Assembly (NCBI GenBank): GCA_947628755.1
Contig: CANRBC010000011.1
Coordinates: 1-64,000, forward strand
Source: an uncultured Clostridia bacterium
GTDB lineage: Bacteria; Bacillota; Clostridia; Lachnospirales; CAG-274
Length of the DNA stretch: 64,000 nucleotides
Reading direction: 5' to 3'
The translations under genes and the position numbers were made by a program. Positions 36,801-45,610 of this stretch are shown in pieces; positions within the stretch are counted from its first letter, which is position 1; the number at the start of each line of letters is the position of its first letter. A model generated the notes under the pieces. It was not told the DNA's origin and did not search any database. It saw nothing but the letters and a program-made list of their open reading frames with translations.

Positions 36801-39151
36801 GAGATAATAAGGTAGATACCCTTGACGCTATTACCGTACTCAACCATATCTCTAATATAAAGGCTATTACGGACTCCGTTGCTCTTGCCAATGCAGACTG
36901 CGACGGCAAGGCGGGAATAGATATGGAGGATGTAATATGGATACTCAACTATAAGGCAGGAGATACTCCCGAGCCTTCAGTACCCACAGGCGCTTTTGAC
37001 TGGACAGCTCCCGCTTATGCTGCAGGCAAATCCATAAAGAAGGACGAAACTATTTACTCTACAAGCAGAGTGAATATAATTGCTTCACAGGATCTGTTAT
37101 ATGGTCAGGATGCTTCTCCCGTCAGCTTTGGCGATACATCCGTAACCGACTATGTAAAGACCAATGGTGTTCAGACGACATTTGAAGGTACAGCATATCG
37201 GGTAGCTGTGGAAATACAGGCTCTTGATGATGTGACAGTATCCATAGCCACATGGTTCAATGCAGATAAGAACAACAAGACCCTTGCTTTCATCAATAAG
37301 TCTACGTCGGGCATTATAAAGTCCGAAAAGCCTGCTGAAAGCAGATATGATTTCTTTACAATAGAGCTTAAGAAGGGTGATGTTGTATACTTCGGCGGTT
37401 CAGGCACTAATCCGCAGATTTACGGTATTATAGTTAATCCCAAGGACGGAGAAGTACAGGAATCTTCAACAGAAGCTACTACAAAGGCTGCTGTGACTAC
37501 TACAAAGGAAGCTACAACAGAAGCTACCACTAAGGATCAATCCGGTCTTACAGCACTTGACGCAGGCACTTACCAATATTCTAATATATTGAGCGATACG
37601 TCTCACTTTAAGGTAAGCGGCAATAAGTCAAGCAGCAGCGAAGTTAAGATAAACGATTCTACCGATAGCTATGTAGAGCTTAAGCTGAACAACGGCGCAG
37701 AAGTTACTATCACATATAAATGCGGTTCAGGCGATAACGGCAAGACCGCGTGGGTAATATTCAACGGTAAAACAGGCGAATCTGTAGACCACGCCGGCGG
37801 ACAGAAGACCCTTACAGTAAGCGGAGTTCCTGCAGGAGTTTACAAAATAACCGCAGGTCAGTCAGGCGGCACTTCCGCAAGCATACTTTCTGTAAAGGTG
37901 ACTTACGGCAGCAGCGTTGTAGAGCCTCCTACTCAGGCAACAACTGCCGAAAAGCCTACACAGGCTACCACAGTAAATATTGACGGCGCTATAAATGTTG
38001 CAGCAGGAGACGTTGCTTCTTTAAGAAACGCATTAACAAGTGTTGAACCCGGCGGAGTGGTAAATCTTGCACCCGGTACATATAAAACAAGCGACATAGT
38101 TAAGATAAGTTCAACAAATAAAGGTACTTCTTCAGCGCCTAAAACTCTTACCTGCACAGGAGGTCAAGCAGTATTTGATTTCTCCGGTCAGTCATTAGGC
38201 GGCAACAACAGAGGTATTCAGTTGGACGGCAGCTATTGGAATGTGTCTAACCTCAGAGTAAAGGGCGCAGGCGACAATGGTATGATCGTTACGGGACATT
38301 ATATAAATGTTGAGAATTGCGTATTTGAGGGCAACAGAGATTCGGGACTTCAAGTAAGCTACAGAGGTTCTTCAGCGGGAAGCGACTGGCCTTCCGATAT
38401 ACTTATAAAGAACTGTACTTCATATAACAATATGGATCCCGATACCAAAGAAAATGCAGACGGATTTGCAGCAAAGCTCACTTGCGGAAACAATGTTGTA
38501 TTTGACGGCTGTATATCTTATAACAATTCCGATGACGGCTGGGATTTATTTGCTAAATCAGATACAGGACCAATAGGCGCTGTTACCATAAAGAATTGCG
38601 TTGCATTTAATAACGGCAAGCTTACAGACGGTTCGGGCAGTGCTAACGGCGATATGAATGGCTTTAAGCTAGGCGGTTCTGGAATAGGAACAGGTCATAT
38701 TGTGGAAAATTGTATAGCATTTAATAATGGTGCTTATGGTTTTACAGACAATAATAATCCGGATTTAGCTTCTGTTACAAATTGTACTGCTTATGCAAAC
38801 AATAAGTACAGTACCAAGTCAAATTACGGATTGGACAGAGCGACAAAGGGACTTAAAATAACAAACTGTATATCCTATGGATTAAAGAGCAGCGACAAAA
38901 TGAAAAATGCAGTTGTAAAGAATTCAGTATTTTATAATAGCAAGTATTATCTTTGCAACGGTACGCTGAGCAGTCCGTCAGGCACTCAGATTACACCGTC
39001 TGATTCAGATTTTGAATCAATGACATTGCCCTATACAGACCTTTCAAAGGTTCACGAGCAGATGAGAAATGCAGACGGTTCTATAAATATGAAAGGCTTC
39101 CTTCAGCCGAAGTCAAGCGGTCAGCTTAATGGAATGGGCGCAAAGTTTTAA
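33854..39151 (+). CDS. Giant modular pectate lyase: PL1, cohesin-like, dockerin and PL9
   Basis: The 1765-residue secreted protein is built in this order. Signal peptide 1-34; N-terminal beta module to about 125; PL1 beta-helix about 126-470 (LTYHHNHWKGCEARGPLGRQ, IHMYNNYIEG); beta modules and Thr/Gln linkers; a CBM-like module 712-836 similar to that of the preceding enzyme. Then a cohesin-like module about 850-970 (VTLSYTPGALTYSSV) and a dockerin 976-1037 (NGDANRDNKVDTLDA, NADCDGKAGIDMED). Two more beta modules (1046-1198 and 1233-1356) lead to a PL9 beta-helix 1375-1765 (ENADGFAAKLTCG, NNSDDGWDLFAK). Two lyase types on one chain suggest combined attack on pectin. Cohesin plus dockerin would allow assembly. 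AGGAGG precedes the ATG. Confidence 0.88.
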   Translation: MKKCLKRFLSAFLSAAMLAGSVTLAPVTAMAATATIAGGGWYETIFAELTGVTASDVTAVSYSGEANGSLDAEALKYLVRDVNGKVRIDIPGVKEGSYTLTVNTKNSGTLTKQNIQVYSYDRSGYAHWKYNEGVGAYKDDGTLKPNAKILYVTNDNKNTVSVTSNNGITVTGIGNILNSVGAVAKTTGAKTNSNQGIIKQLALENTPLVVRIIGDVKAPDGLTAYDSDDYGGTVGDNGFMARIQSGKNITIEGIGTDATMDGWGIHYICQSSSPDLGKSFEVRNLAFRNVPEDCVGMEGQQEGSTITAGVERCWIHHCEFYKPTIANPAESDKAGGDGACDFKRGQYFTNSYCYYEGYHKTNLVGSSDSSLQFNLTYHHNHWKGCEARGPLGRQANIHMYNNYIEGQTDYAMQTRANCYIFSEYNLFYQCKNPQQIKGGGPIKSYMDSLSGCIEAMQATVVKDKSQVVTSSNKYSAFDTNPDLSYIPSGDYKLDESIPLVKATVLSQAGVMKAEPVMDPEDVNTSMVAGDRQPTASVKLPYDHDLNSSYVTSKSTTVDNVIFNVAKTDGSCITVGGNEVGQDIVFNVNTAVNISITDGGGTYPVILMNDSGQAIITGTGIEYNLPAGTYFIQSSGFQPAKGSTPAKYKEAKITHLKITAFDPEAPTEAEPTTQATTQAKETQASTSAQEPDTQATTEAQGGSDVGGGTDADNTLHSFTDDGLTDPEEFFAFENASTSTSKGTMTYNGKTLTKCLKMESATEVVFTSEKGKVILVMNNTSGNSIKLDGTEKNINDYLNGASEGKFELPVEAGTHTITKGSGSTNMFYIEFVSDTPKTPVVDPDTPDTQSAAVSVVSQTVAKGAAVKLPIKITGAKAIANYAVTLSYTPGALTYSSVQDGTAFTADDIEANATSGQIKIAGVNSATAADDGYLCYVNFIANSSTDITLTVDDLKSDETTDIKSTVANGSITVNTSAKSLNGDANRDNKVDTLDAITVLNHISNIKAITDSVALANADCDGKAGIDMEDVIWILNYKAGDTPEPSVPTGAFDWTAPAYAAGKSIKKDETIYSTSRVNIIASQDLLYGQDASPVSFGDTSVTDYVKTNGVQTTFEGTAYRVAVEIQALDDVTVSIATWFNADKNNKTLAFINKSTSGIIKSEKPAESRYDFFTIELKKGDVVYFGGSGTNPQIYGIIVNPKDGEVQESSTEATTKAAVTTTKEATTEATTKDQSGLTALDAGTYQYSNILSDTSHFKVSGNKSSSSEVKINDSTDSYVELKLNNGAEVTITYKCGSGDNGKTAWVIFNGKTGESVDHAGGQKTLTVSGVPAGVYKITAGQSGGTSASILSVKVTYGSSVVEPPTQATTAEKPTQATTVNIDGAINVAAGDVASLRNALTSVEPGGVVNLAPGTYKTSDIVKISSTNKGTSSAPKTLTCTGGQAVFDFSGQSLGGNNRGIQLDGSYWNVSNLRVKGAGDNGMIVTGHYINVENCVFEGNRDSGLQVSYRGSSAGSDWPSDILIKNCTSYNNMDPDTKENADGFAAKLTCGNNVVFDGCISYNNSDDGWDLFAKSDTGPIGAVTIKNCVAFNNGKLTDGSGSANGDMNGFKLGGSGIGTGHIVENCIAFNNGAYGFTDNNNPDLASVTNCTAYANNKYSTKSNYGLDRATKGLKITNCISYGLKSSDKMKNAVVKNSVFYNSKYYLCNGTLSSPSGTQITPSDSDFESMTLPYTDLSKVHEQMRNADGSINMKGFLQPKSSGQLNGMGAKF

Positions 39152-39169
39152 AGTTTTAAGGTTCTTCCC

Positions 39170-39218
39170 AACCTCCCCCTACGAGGGGGAGGGGGATCGG
39201 CTTTGCCGGTGAAGAGGT
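39170..39218. repeat. Composite palindromic repeat, short copy
   Basis: AACCTCCCCC pairs with GGGGGAGG, followed by a small hairpin (CGGCTTTGCCG) and the tail GGTGAAGAGGT. The layout matches the other family members, with different hairpin sequences. It lies in the 189-base gap after the giant lyase. Confidence 0.6.
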
Positions 39219-39276
39219 AAAGAGAACTCACAAGAACCCAAGCTCTTAAAACAGGGTCAAAAGTAAATATTCCCTA

Positions 39277-39305
39277 TTTACAAAAGCTCCAAAAAATGTT
39301 ATCAT
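39277..39305 (+). promoter_or_regulatory. Promoter of the cohesin-like/dockerin operon
   Basis: TTTACA 39277-39282 and TATCAT 39300-39305 are separated by 17 bases, 35 bases before the ATG. Confidence 0.5.
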
Positions 39306-39340
39306 AATATTATGTAAAAAAACAAAAAAGGAGGTTAAAC

Positions 39341-40138
39341 ATGAAGTTGAAAAGCTATATAGGTCTGTGTATAGCCTGCGCGGCGATAGCTGTCATGGCG
39401 ACGGTCGCTCATGCGGAAACCTATTCTGTAGGCGTGCTTCAGTCCGACGGCGGTCATGTAGACGACACTGAGCAAGATGATCAGGTTGATGTTCCTGTTG
39501 TTGTCACTCCCGACGCAGCTGAAGAAAGCGCAAGTGTAAACGGCTATATTATGACCTTTACATATAATCCAAATCTTGCGACGCCTGTTAAGACTGATGA
39601 TGCGGATTCACCCTATGCGACTGTGGGTAGCGGCGAGTTTACCCAAGCAAATGGTATTATAGTATCTGCCGACCAGGAAATTTCAGCTAACGAGCATAGG
39701 CTCATTGTGGCATGGGCAGCAGCTTCTCCCGTAGTTGTAGAGAAAAAGCAGGAGGGTGAGCAGCAGGGCGCTGTTATGGCTGATGTTCAGTTTACTGTCA
39801 ATGAAAAGACCGAAAATATCCCTATTGATGTAAGCGTTGCTCAGCTTGCCAACGACGGCGAAGGACTTGCCGATGCCGACACCGATTTTACGGTACAGAA
39901 CGGCGTTATCGATTTGGTTGAGGATGCGTTCTTGTTGGGTGATATAAATGCAGATGGTTCAGTAACATCAAAGGATGCAGCTTTAGCTGCACAATATGAA
40001 CTTTCCAGAATAACATTAACTAGTGATGAACTTAACAGAGGCGAAGTTAATGGAGATGGTTTAGTAACATCAAAGGATGCAGCTTTGATTGCACAATATG
40101 AACTTTCCAGAATAACTGAATTTCCCAGAAAAAATTAA
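39341..40138 (+). CDS. Secreted cohesin-like plus dockerin protein
   Basis: The 265-residue protein has a signal peptide (1-25, cut after VAHA). A beta-sandwich (about 26-195; GYIMTFTYNPNLATPV, LIVAWAAASPVVV) is similar in layout to cohesin-type modules. A dockerin (200-263) has two nearly identical loops (GDINADGSVTSKDAALAAQY and the GEVNGDGLVTSKDAALIAQY copy). There is no catalytic domain. It could be a small adaptor that joins dockerin enzymes or itself to a scaffold. The dockerin DNA is AT-rich and uses different codons from the neighbouring lyases. AAGGAGG precedes the ATG. Confidence 0.82.
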   Translation: MKLKSYIGLCIACAAIAVMATVAHAETYSVGVLQSDGGHVDDTEQDDQVDVPVVVTPDAAEESASVNGYIMTFTYNPNLATPVKTDDADSPYATVGSGEFTQANGIIVSADQEISANEHRLIVAWAAASPVVVEKKQEGEQQGAVMADVQFTVNEKTENIPIDVSVAQLANDGEGLADADTDFTVQNGVIDLVEDAFLLGDINADGSVTSKDAALAAQYELSRITLTSDELNRGEVNGDGLVTSKDAALIAQYELSRITEFPRKN

Positions 40139-40156
40139 AGAAAGAAGGATAATGGA

Positions 40157-41134
40157 ATGAAATTTAAATATGCTTTGGCTGCATTAAGTACCATATTTGT
40201 AATGGCATTTAGCAGTACCGTTTTTTCTGCAGAGGTAACAAAGAATACATTTGAAGTAGGTTTACCTATAGATCTTAGTACAGGTGAAACAGTAACGACT
40301 ATTACAGAAGGTCAGCTTTTAGCTTTTCCTGTTGATATTCAAATTACAAGCGAGCAGGCAGTTTTTGATTCTTATTGCTATAGTGGAATTTATGATCCGG
40401 AAGTTATATATCCGGGTTTAACGGCAGAAGAAATACAAAGTTCAACTGCAGGACTTGCTATAATAGGACAATGTGTTCCCGTTTCGTACAATAACGTGTA
40501 TTATACTTTGGATAAATTAGTTAATCCGGGTCTGTTTGGTGGTGCTACGTCAAAAGGCTCACCGGATGCTCAGATTCGTACAGATTGCGACAATACAGTT
40601 TCTGCAAACTGGCATTGCACTGATAAAGTAACTGATGAAGCAAATCCTGAATTATACATTTTATTTAAAGGTAAGAAAACTGTTGATCTTGATGCTGTGA
40701 GCTTAAACTATGAATTATTAAAGGATTGTGTTGAACATTCATCAATTGATGTAGAGAATGATCCTGCAACAGAAACTCCAAAACTCAATGCCTGCGCAGG
40801 TGCTTTCCAAGTAACTATCGACGGTTCTAAGCTGCCTGTATGGGTTACAGAGGTAGGCGTTAAGGATAAAAATGGTACATACACAGCTCTTACAAACGGT
40901 ACATCTGTTGGCGCTGCTACTGAAAAGGCAGTATATACCTTCCCCGTAAGAGTTCAGCTTACTGAGGGTGGCACTCAGACAGCAGCAGATACAGCAGAAT
41001 ATACTATATGCGCTAAGGTATCAAATACTGCTGACGGAGAAGGCACACTTAAGGACATAACCAATATTAACGTGCCATTGGCAGGTACTGTTAAATCTTA
41101 TACCGACAACGACGTATCAAGCAGCATTAAATAA
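40157..41134 (+). CDS. Exported protein of unknown function
   Basis: The 325-residue protein has a clear signal peptide (1-25, cut after VFSA). The mature part is beta-rich and contains several cysteines (SYCYSG, IGQC, RTDCDN, WHCTDK), which may form disulfides. The C-terminal 100 residues (VWVTEVGVKDKNGTY to GTVKSYTDND) look like an Ig-like module. No dockerin, SLH or enzyme motif is visible. It lies 18 bases after the cohesin-like/dockerin gene. Its first 640 bases are markedly AT-rich against neighbouring genes, suggesting a different origin. Confidence 0.75.
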   Translation: MKFKYALAALSTIFVMAFSSTVFSAEVTKNTFEVGLPIDLSTGETVTTITEGQLLAFPVDIQITSEQAVFDSYCYSGIYDPEVIYPGLTAEEIQSSTAGLAIIGQCVPVSYNNVYYTLDKLVNPGLFGGATSKGSPDAQIRTDCDNTVSANWHCTDKVTDEANPELYILFKGKKTVDLDAVSLNYELLKDCVEHSSIDVENDPATETPKLNACAGAFQVTIDGSKLPVWVTEVGVKDKNGTYTALTNGTSVGAATEKAVYTFPVRVQLTEGGTQTAADTAEYTICAKVSNTADGEGTLKDITNINVPLAGTVKSYTDNDVSSSIK

Positions 41135-41153
41135 TTAAGGGAGGTAATTAACT

Positions 41154-41282
41154 ATGAAAAAATATGAAAAACCGGAGATTAGCATTACCACTCTTAAGAA
41201 TGAGGATATTATTACGCTTAGTGGCGGTGTTAAACTGGCAACTTCACTTAAACCGGGTTATAACGAAATAGACGCATTCTAA
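41154..41282 (+). CDS. 42-residue peptide with a Gly-Gly motif
   Basis: AAGGGAGGTAATT provides a strong binding site for ATG 41154. The peptide begins MKKYEKPEISITTL, has a charged amphipathic leader-like half, then TLSGG at residues 21-25, and ends with a 17-residue tail (VKLATSLKPGYNEIDAF). The layout resembles double-glycine leader peptides. I recall many short clostridial proteins beginning MKKYEKP with a similar GG, but no firm function. It follows two exported proteins after 19 bases and precedes a strong terminator, so it is the last gene of that operon. No C39 peptidase, radical SAM or lantibiotic enzyme is nearby. Confidence 0.8.
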   Translation: MKKYEKPEISITTLKNEDIITLSGGVKLATSLKPGYNEIDAF

Positions 41283-41294
41283 TTCACAAATCAA

Positions 41295-41320
41295 GGGACA
41301 GCAAAAGCTGTCCCTTTTTT
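41295..41320 (+). terminator. Terminator of the exported-protein/peptide operon
   Basis: GGGACAGC 41295-41302 pairs perfectly with GCTGTCCC 41307-41314 around AAAA, followed by six T. Confidence 0.9.
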
Positions 41321-41449
41321 GTATACAAAAACCGATGATTTGATAATTCCACAAAAGACAGGCGCAGGCGCATACCTTATCGGGAATATATGTCGTATAA
41401 TGGCGGTCTTTTTATTAAAAAAACCTCCCATAAAAAACAAAAAACCCTA

Positions 41450-41478
41450 TTGACAGGGCTTGATAAAAATGGTAAAAT
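41450..41478 (+). promoter_or_regulatory. Promoter of rpoB-rpoC
   Basis: TTGACA 41450-41455 and TAAAAT 41473-41478 are separated by 17 bases. It leaves a 5' leader of about 180 bases before the rpoB start. Confidence 0.7.
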
Positions 41479-41563
41479 AATATACTGCACCAATAATATT
41501 ATAATACTTATACACGATTATTGTACCACAGAAAACGAAAAAAGTCAATAGTTTTTTGTAAAA

Positions 41564-41598
41564 GATTTGTGAATAATATTAACAAGAGTTCACAAATC
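41564..41598 (+). other. Hairpin in the rpoB leader
   Basis: GATTTGTGAA 41564-41573 pairs perfectly with TTCACAAATC 41589-41598. It lies between the promoter and the rpoB binding site, with no T-run after it. It may be a leader regulatory structure or an RNA-processing site. The rest of 41321-41663 holds nothing else I can identify. Confidence 0.5.
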
Positions 41599-41663
41599 CT
41601 GTGCATAGCGTAAAGCAATGAGGAACACAGCTTCCGAATAAAAATAAAGGAGTGAAAGTGCCA

Positions 41664-44600
41664 ATGGACAAAAACAGACTACGTCCTGTAATGTACGGCG
41701 ATACAATGCGTATGAGCTATCAGCGTATTGACGAAGTGCTTGAAATGCCAAACCTTCTTGCCCTGCAGAAGGACAGCTACCAATGGTTTCTGGACAAGGG
41801 TCTTTCAGAGGTATTTGACGATATTTCGCCTATAAGCGACTATAACGGCAATTACATTCTGGAGTTTGTAGACTTTAAGCTCGACGAGGAGACAAAGTAT
41901 TCTATTGCCGAGTGCAAGGACAGAGACGCTACCTACGCAGCCTCCCTCAGAGTTAAGGTAAGGCTTCGCAACAAGGAAAATGACGAGGTCAAGGAGCAGG
42001 AAATATACATGGGTGAATTCCCTCTTATGACCGAAACGGGTACATTTGTAATAAACGGCGCGGAAAGAGTTATAGTTTCACAGCTTGTACGTTCTCCCGG
42101 CATATATTTTGAAATTGCCAAGGACAGAGACGGCAAGAATCTTCTTTCCTCAACGGTTATACCCAACAGAGGCGCATGGCTTGAGTACGAAACGGATTCT
42201 AACGATGTATTTTCAGTAAGAATAGACAGGAACAGAAAGGTTCCCGTTACTACGTTCATAAGAGCTTTGGGCTGCGGTACAGACCAGGATATAATCAACC
42301 TTTTCGGCGAAGAGCCAAAGATAATTGCAACAATAGAAAAGGACGTTACCAAGACCTACGAGGAGGGTCTTATTGAGATATACAAAAAGCTCCGTCCAGG
42401 CGAGCCTCCTACGGTTGAGTCAGCTCTTACTATACTGAACAATATGTTCTACGACCCCAAGAGATACGACCTTGCTCATGTGGGCAGATATAAGTTCAAC
42501 AAGAAGCTTGCTTTTAAGAACAGAGTTTCCGGCTATACACTTTCACAGGACGCTGTCGACCCGATGACAGGCGAGGTGCTTGCAGAGGCAGGCACAAGGC
42601 TTACCGACGAGCTTTGCGACAGACTGCAGGACAGCGGTATGCCTGCAATATATGTAAATACAGAGGACAGAGAGGTAAAGATACTCTCCAACCTTACCGT
42701 AAAAATAGACGACTATATTTCAGCCTACGGACTTACTGCCGAGGAATTTGAAATAAAGGAAAGAGTACACCTTCCGCTTCTTCAGAAAATACTTGAGGAA
42801 AACGACGATGCGGAAAGCATTGCTCTTGCCATAAGAGCCAACATGGGCGAGCTTGTTACAAAGCACATTACCACAGAGGATATTATGGCTTCCATAAACT
42901 ATTGTATACACCTTGACTACGGCATCGGCACAAGAGACGATATAGACCATTTGGGCAACAGACGTATAAGAGCCGTAGGCGAGCTTTTACAGAATCAGTT
43001 CAGAATAGGTCTTTCCAGAATGGAGAGGACAGTAAGAGAGAGAATGACTACTCAGGATACCGAGAGCATTACTCCCCAGGCGCTTATTAACATAAAGCCT
43101 GTTACCGCCTCTATAAAGGAATTCTTCGGAAGCTCTCAGCTTTCACAGTTCATGGATCAGAACAACCCTCTGGGCGAGCTTACTCACAAGAGAAGACTTT
43201 CAGCCCTTGGTCCCGGCGGTCTTTCCAGAGAAAGAGCCGGCTTCGAGGTTCGTGACGTTCACAACTCACACTACGGCAGAATGTGCCCCATAGAGACTCC
43301 CGAAGGTCCTAATATCGGTCTTATCAACTCTCTTGCAACATTTGCCAAGATAAACGAATACGGCTTTATCGAAGCGCCATACAGAGTGATAGACAAGTCC
43401 TCCGGCACTTCAAGAGTAACAGACGAGATAATATATATAGCGGCAGACGAGGAAGAAAAGTATACCATAGCCCAGGCAAACGAGCCTCTTAACGAAAACA
43501 AGGAATTCGTACACGAAAGAGTTACTTGTAGAAGAAAAGAGGAAAATGTACAGGTTTCTCCGGAAAAGGTAGACCTTATGGACGTTTCTCCCAGACAGCT
43601 TGTTTCCGTGGCTACGGCTCTTATACCCTTCCTCCAGAACGACGACGTTACAAGAGCGCTCATGGGCTCTAATATGCAGCGTCAGGCTGTTCCCCTCCTT
43701 ACCACCGACGCGCCCATAGTAGGTACGGGTATGGAGTACAAGACTGCCAAGGATTCAGGCGTATGCGTAGTTGCCCGCTCCGACGGCGAGGTAATATTTG
43801 TAGACGCCTCCAAGATAGTTGTAAAGACTACCGAGGGCACTACCGAGACATACGAGCTTACAAAGTTCAAGCGCTCCAATCAGTCCAACTGTATGAACCA
43901 AGTGCCTATAGTAAGCAAGGGTCAGAAGATAACGGCAGGCTCTGTAATAGCAGACGGTCCCTCCACCAAGAACGGCGAGCTTGCTCTTGGCAAGAATCCT
44001 CTTATTGGCTTTATGACCTGGGAGGGCTATAACTATGAGGACGCCGTACTTCTGAGCGAAAGACTTGTAATGGACGACGTATACACCTCTATACACATAG
44101 AGGAATATGAGACCGAGGCAAGAAACACAAAGCTCGGCGACGAGGAAATAACAAGAGATATACCCAACATGGGCGCAGAGGCTCTTAAGGACCTTGACGA
44201 ACAGGGTATCATAAGAATAGGCGCAGAGGTACAGCCTAATTCAATACTTGTAGGTAAGGTAACGCCTAAGGGCGAGACAGAGCTTACTGCCGAGGAAAGA
44301 CTTCTGAGAGCCATATTCGGTGAGAAGGCAAGAGAGGTAAGAGACACCTCCCTTACAGTTCCTCACGGCACAAGCGGTATAGTAGTTGATGTAAAGGTAT
44401 TCTCAAGAGAAAACAACGACGAGCTTGCTCCCGGCGTAAATCAGTCCGTAAGAGTATATATAGCTCAGAAGAGAAAAATATCCGTAGGCGACAAGATGGC
44501 AGGCCGTCACGGTAACAAGGGCGTTGTTTCAAGAGTTCTTCCCGTAGAGGATATGCCATATCTTCCCAACGGACGTCCTCTTGATATAGTTCTTAATCCC

Positions 44601-45608
44601 CTTGGCGTGCCCTCTCGTATGAATATCGGTCAGGTGCTGGAGATACACTTAGGTCTTGCCAGCAACGTGCTTGGCTGGAAAATAGCAACTCCCGTATTCG
44701 ACGGCGCTAACGAGCAGGATATTATGGAAACTCTCGATATGGCAAACGACTATGCCAATTCTCTTGTAAGAGACGAGAATAATCACTTTGAAGATAAATT
44801 TGACGAGTTTGCGGCAAAATGGCAGGATAAGCTGGACCCCGAGGTATTTGAATACCTAGACAAGAACAGAGAGCATCGTAAGGAATGGATGGGCGTGCCT
44901 ATTGACAGAACAGGCAAGGTAAAGCTCCGCGACGGCAGAACAGGCGAGGAATTTGACAACCCCACCACTATAGGCTTCATGCACTACCTTAAGCTCCACC
45001 ATCTTGTAGACGATAAGATTCACGCTCGTTCCACAGGTCCCTACTCCCTTGTAACGCAGCAGCCTCTGGGCGGCAAGGCTCAGTTCGGCGGTCAGCGTTT
45101 CGGCGAGATGGAGGTTTGGGCGCTGGAGGCTTATGGCGCTTCCTATACGCTTCAGGAAATAATTACGGTTAAGTCCGACGATATAGTAGGCCGTGTAAGC
45201 ACTTACGAGGCTATTGTAAAGGGCGAGAATATACCCGAACCCGGCGTACCCGAATCCTTTAAGGTGCTTCTTAAGGAATTACAGGCTCTTGCTCTTGACG
45301 TAGCCGTATTCAATGAGGGACAGGAAGTAGAGATAGACGAGTTTGCAGACAGCAGAGAGCTTACCGTAGGCGTAAATATGGAGGGCACAGAGCCTGAAGA
45401 GGATACCGAAAAAGAGCTTGAGGACGATGCAGAATCAGCTATCGACAGCCTTTTGGGCGGCATTTCATTAGACGATGTAGACGAGGCTCTTGGCGATATA
45501 AGCGACGAGGATATAGTAATAGACGAGGAAGGGTTCAGCGAGGAAGACATTTTAGCCGACCTTGCCGACCTTGACAAGCTCTTAGACCGTGAACAGGAGG
45601 GTGAGTAA
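41664..45608 (+). CDS. rpoB: RNA polymerase beta subunit
   Basis: The protein has 1314 residues from ATG 41664 ([15 protein letters not shown]), with AAAGGAG upstream; in-frame GTG codons at 41652 and 41658 are less well placed. The rifampicin region ([20 protein letters not shown], then [11 protein letters not shown]) has the wild-type Asp, His and Ser at the classic resistance positions, so the enzyme should be rifampicin-sensitive. [15 protein letters not shown] and the C-terminal [20 protein letters not shown] are intact. A long acidic tail (about 100 residues) follows. rplJL is not next to it, unlike in many bacteria. Confidence 0.97.
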   Translation: MDKNRLRPVMYGDTMRMSYQRIDEVLEMPNLLALQKDSYQWFLDKGLSEVFDDISPISDYNGNYILEFVDFKLDEETKYSIAECKDRDATYAASLRVKVRLRNKENDEVKEQEIYMGEFPLMTETGTFVINGAERVIVSQLVRSPGIYFEIAKDRDGKNLLSSTVIPNRGAWLEYETDSNDVFSVRIDRNRKVPVTTFIRALGCGTDQDIINLFGEEPKIIATIEKDVTKTYEEGLIEIYKKLRPGEPPTVESALTILNNMFYDPKRYDLAHVGRYKFNKKLAFKNRVSGYTLSQDAVDPMTGEVLAEAGTRLTDELCDRLQDSGMPAIYVNTEDREVKILSNLTVKIDDYISAYGLTAEEFEIKERVHLPLLQKILEENDDAESIALAIRANMGELVTKHITTEDIMASINYCIHLDYGIGTRDDIDHLGNRRIRAVGELLQNQFRIGLSRMERTVRERMTTQDTESITPQALINIKPVTASIKEFFGSSQLSQFMDQNNPLGELTHKRRLSALGPGGLSRERAGFEVRDVHNSHYGRMCPIETPEGPNIGLINSLATFAKINEYGFIEAPYRVIDKSSGTSRVTDEIIYIAADEEEKYTIAQANEPLNENKEFVHERVTCRRKEENVQVSPEKVDLMDVSPRQLVSVATALIPFLQNDDVTRALMGSNMQRQAVPLLTTDAPIVGTGMEYKTAKDSGVCVVARSDGEVIFVDASKIVVKTTEGTTETYELTKFKRSNQSNCMNQVPIVSKGQKITAGSVIADGPSTKNGELALGKNPLIGFMTWEGYNYEDAVLLSERLVMDDVYTSIHIEEYETEARNTKLGDEEITRDIPNMGAEALKDLDEQGIIRIGAEVQPNSILVGKVTPKGETELTAEERLLRAIFGEKAREVRDTSLTVPHGTSGIVVDVKVFSRENNDELAPGVNQSVRVYIAQKRKISVGDKMAGRHGNKGVVSRVLPVEDMPYLPNGRPLDIVLNPLGVPSRMNIGQVLEIHLGLASNVLGWKIATPVFDGANEQDIMETLDMANDYANSLVRDENNHFEDKFDEFAAKWQDKLDPEVFEYLDKNREHRKEWMGVPIDRTGKVKLRDGRTGEEFDNPTTIGFMHYLKLHHLVDDKIHARSTGPYSLVTQQPLGGKAQFGGQRFGEMEVWALEAYGASYTLQEIITVKSDDIVGRVSTYEAIVKGENIPEPGVPESFKVLLKELQALALDVAVFNEGQEVEIDEFADSRELTVGVNMEGTEPEEDTEKELEDDAESAIDSLLGGISLDDVDEALGDISDEDIVIDEEGFSEEDILADLADLDKLLDREQEGE

Positions 45609-45610
45609 TT

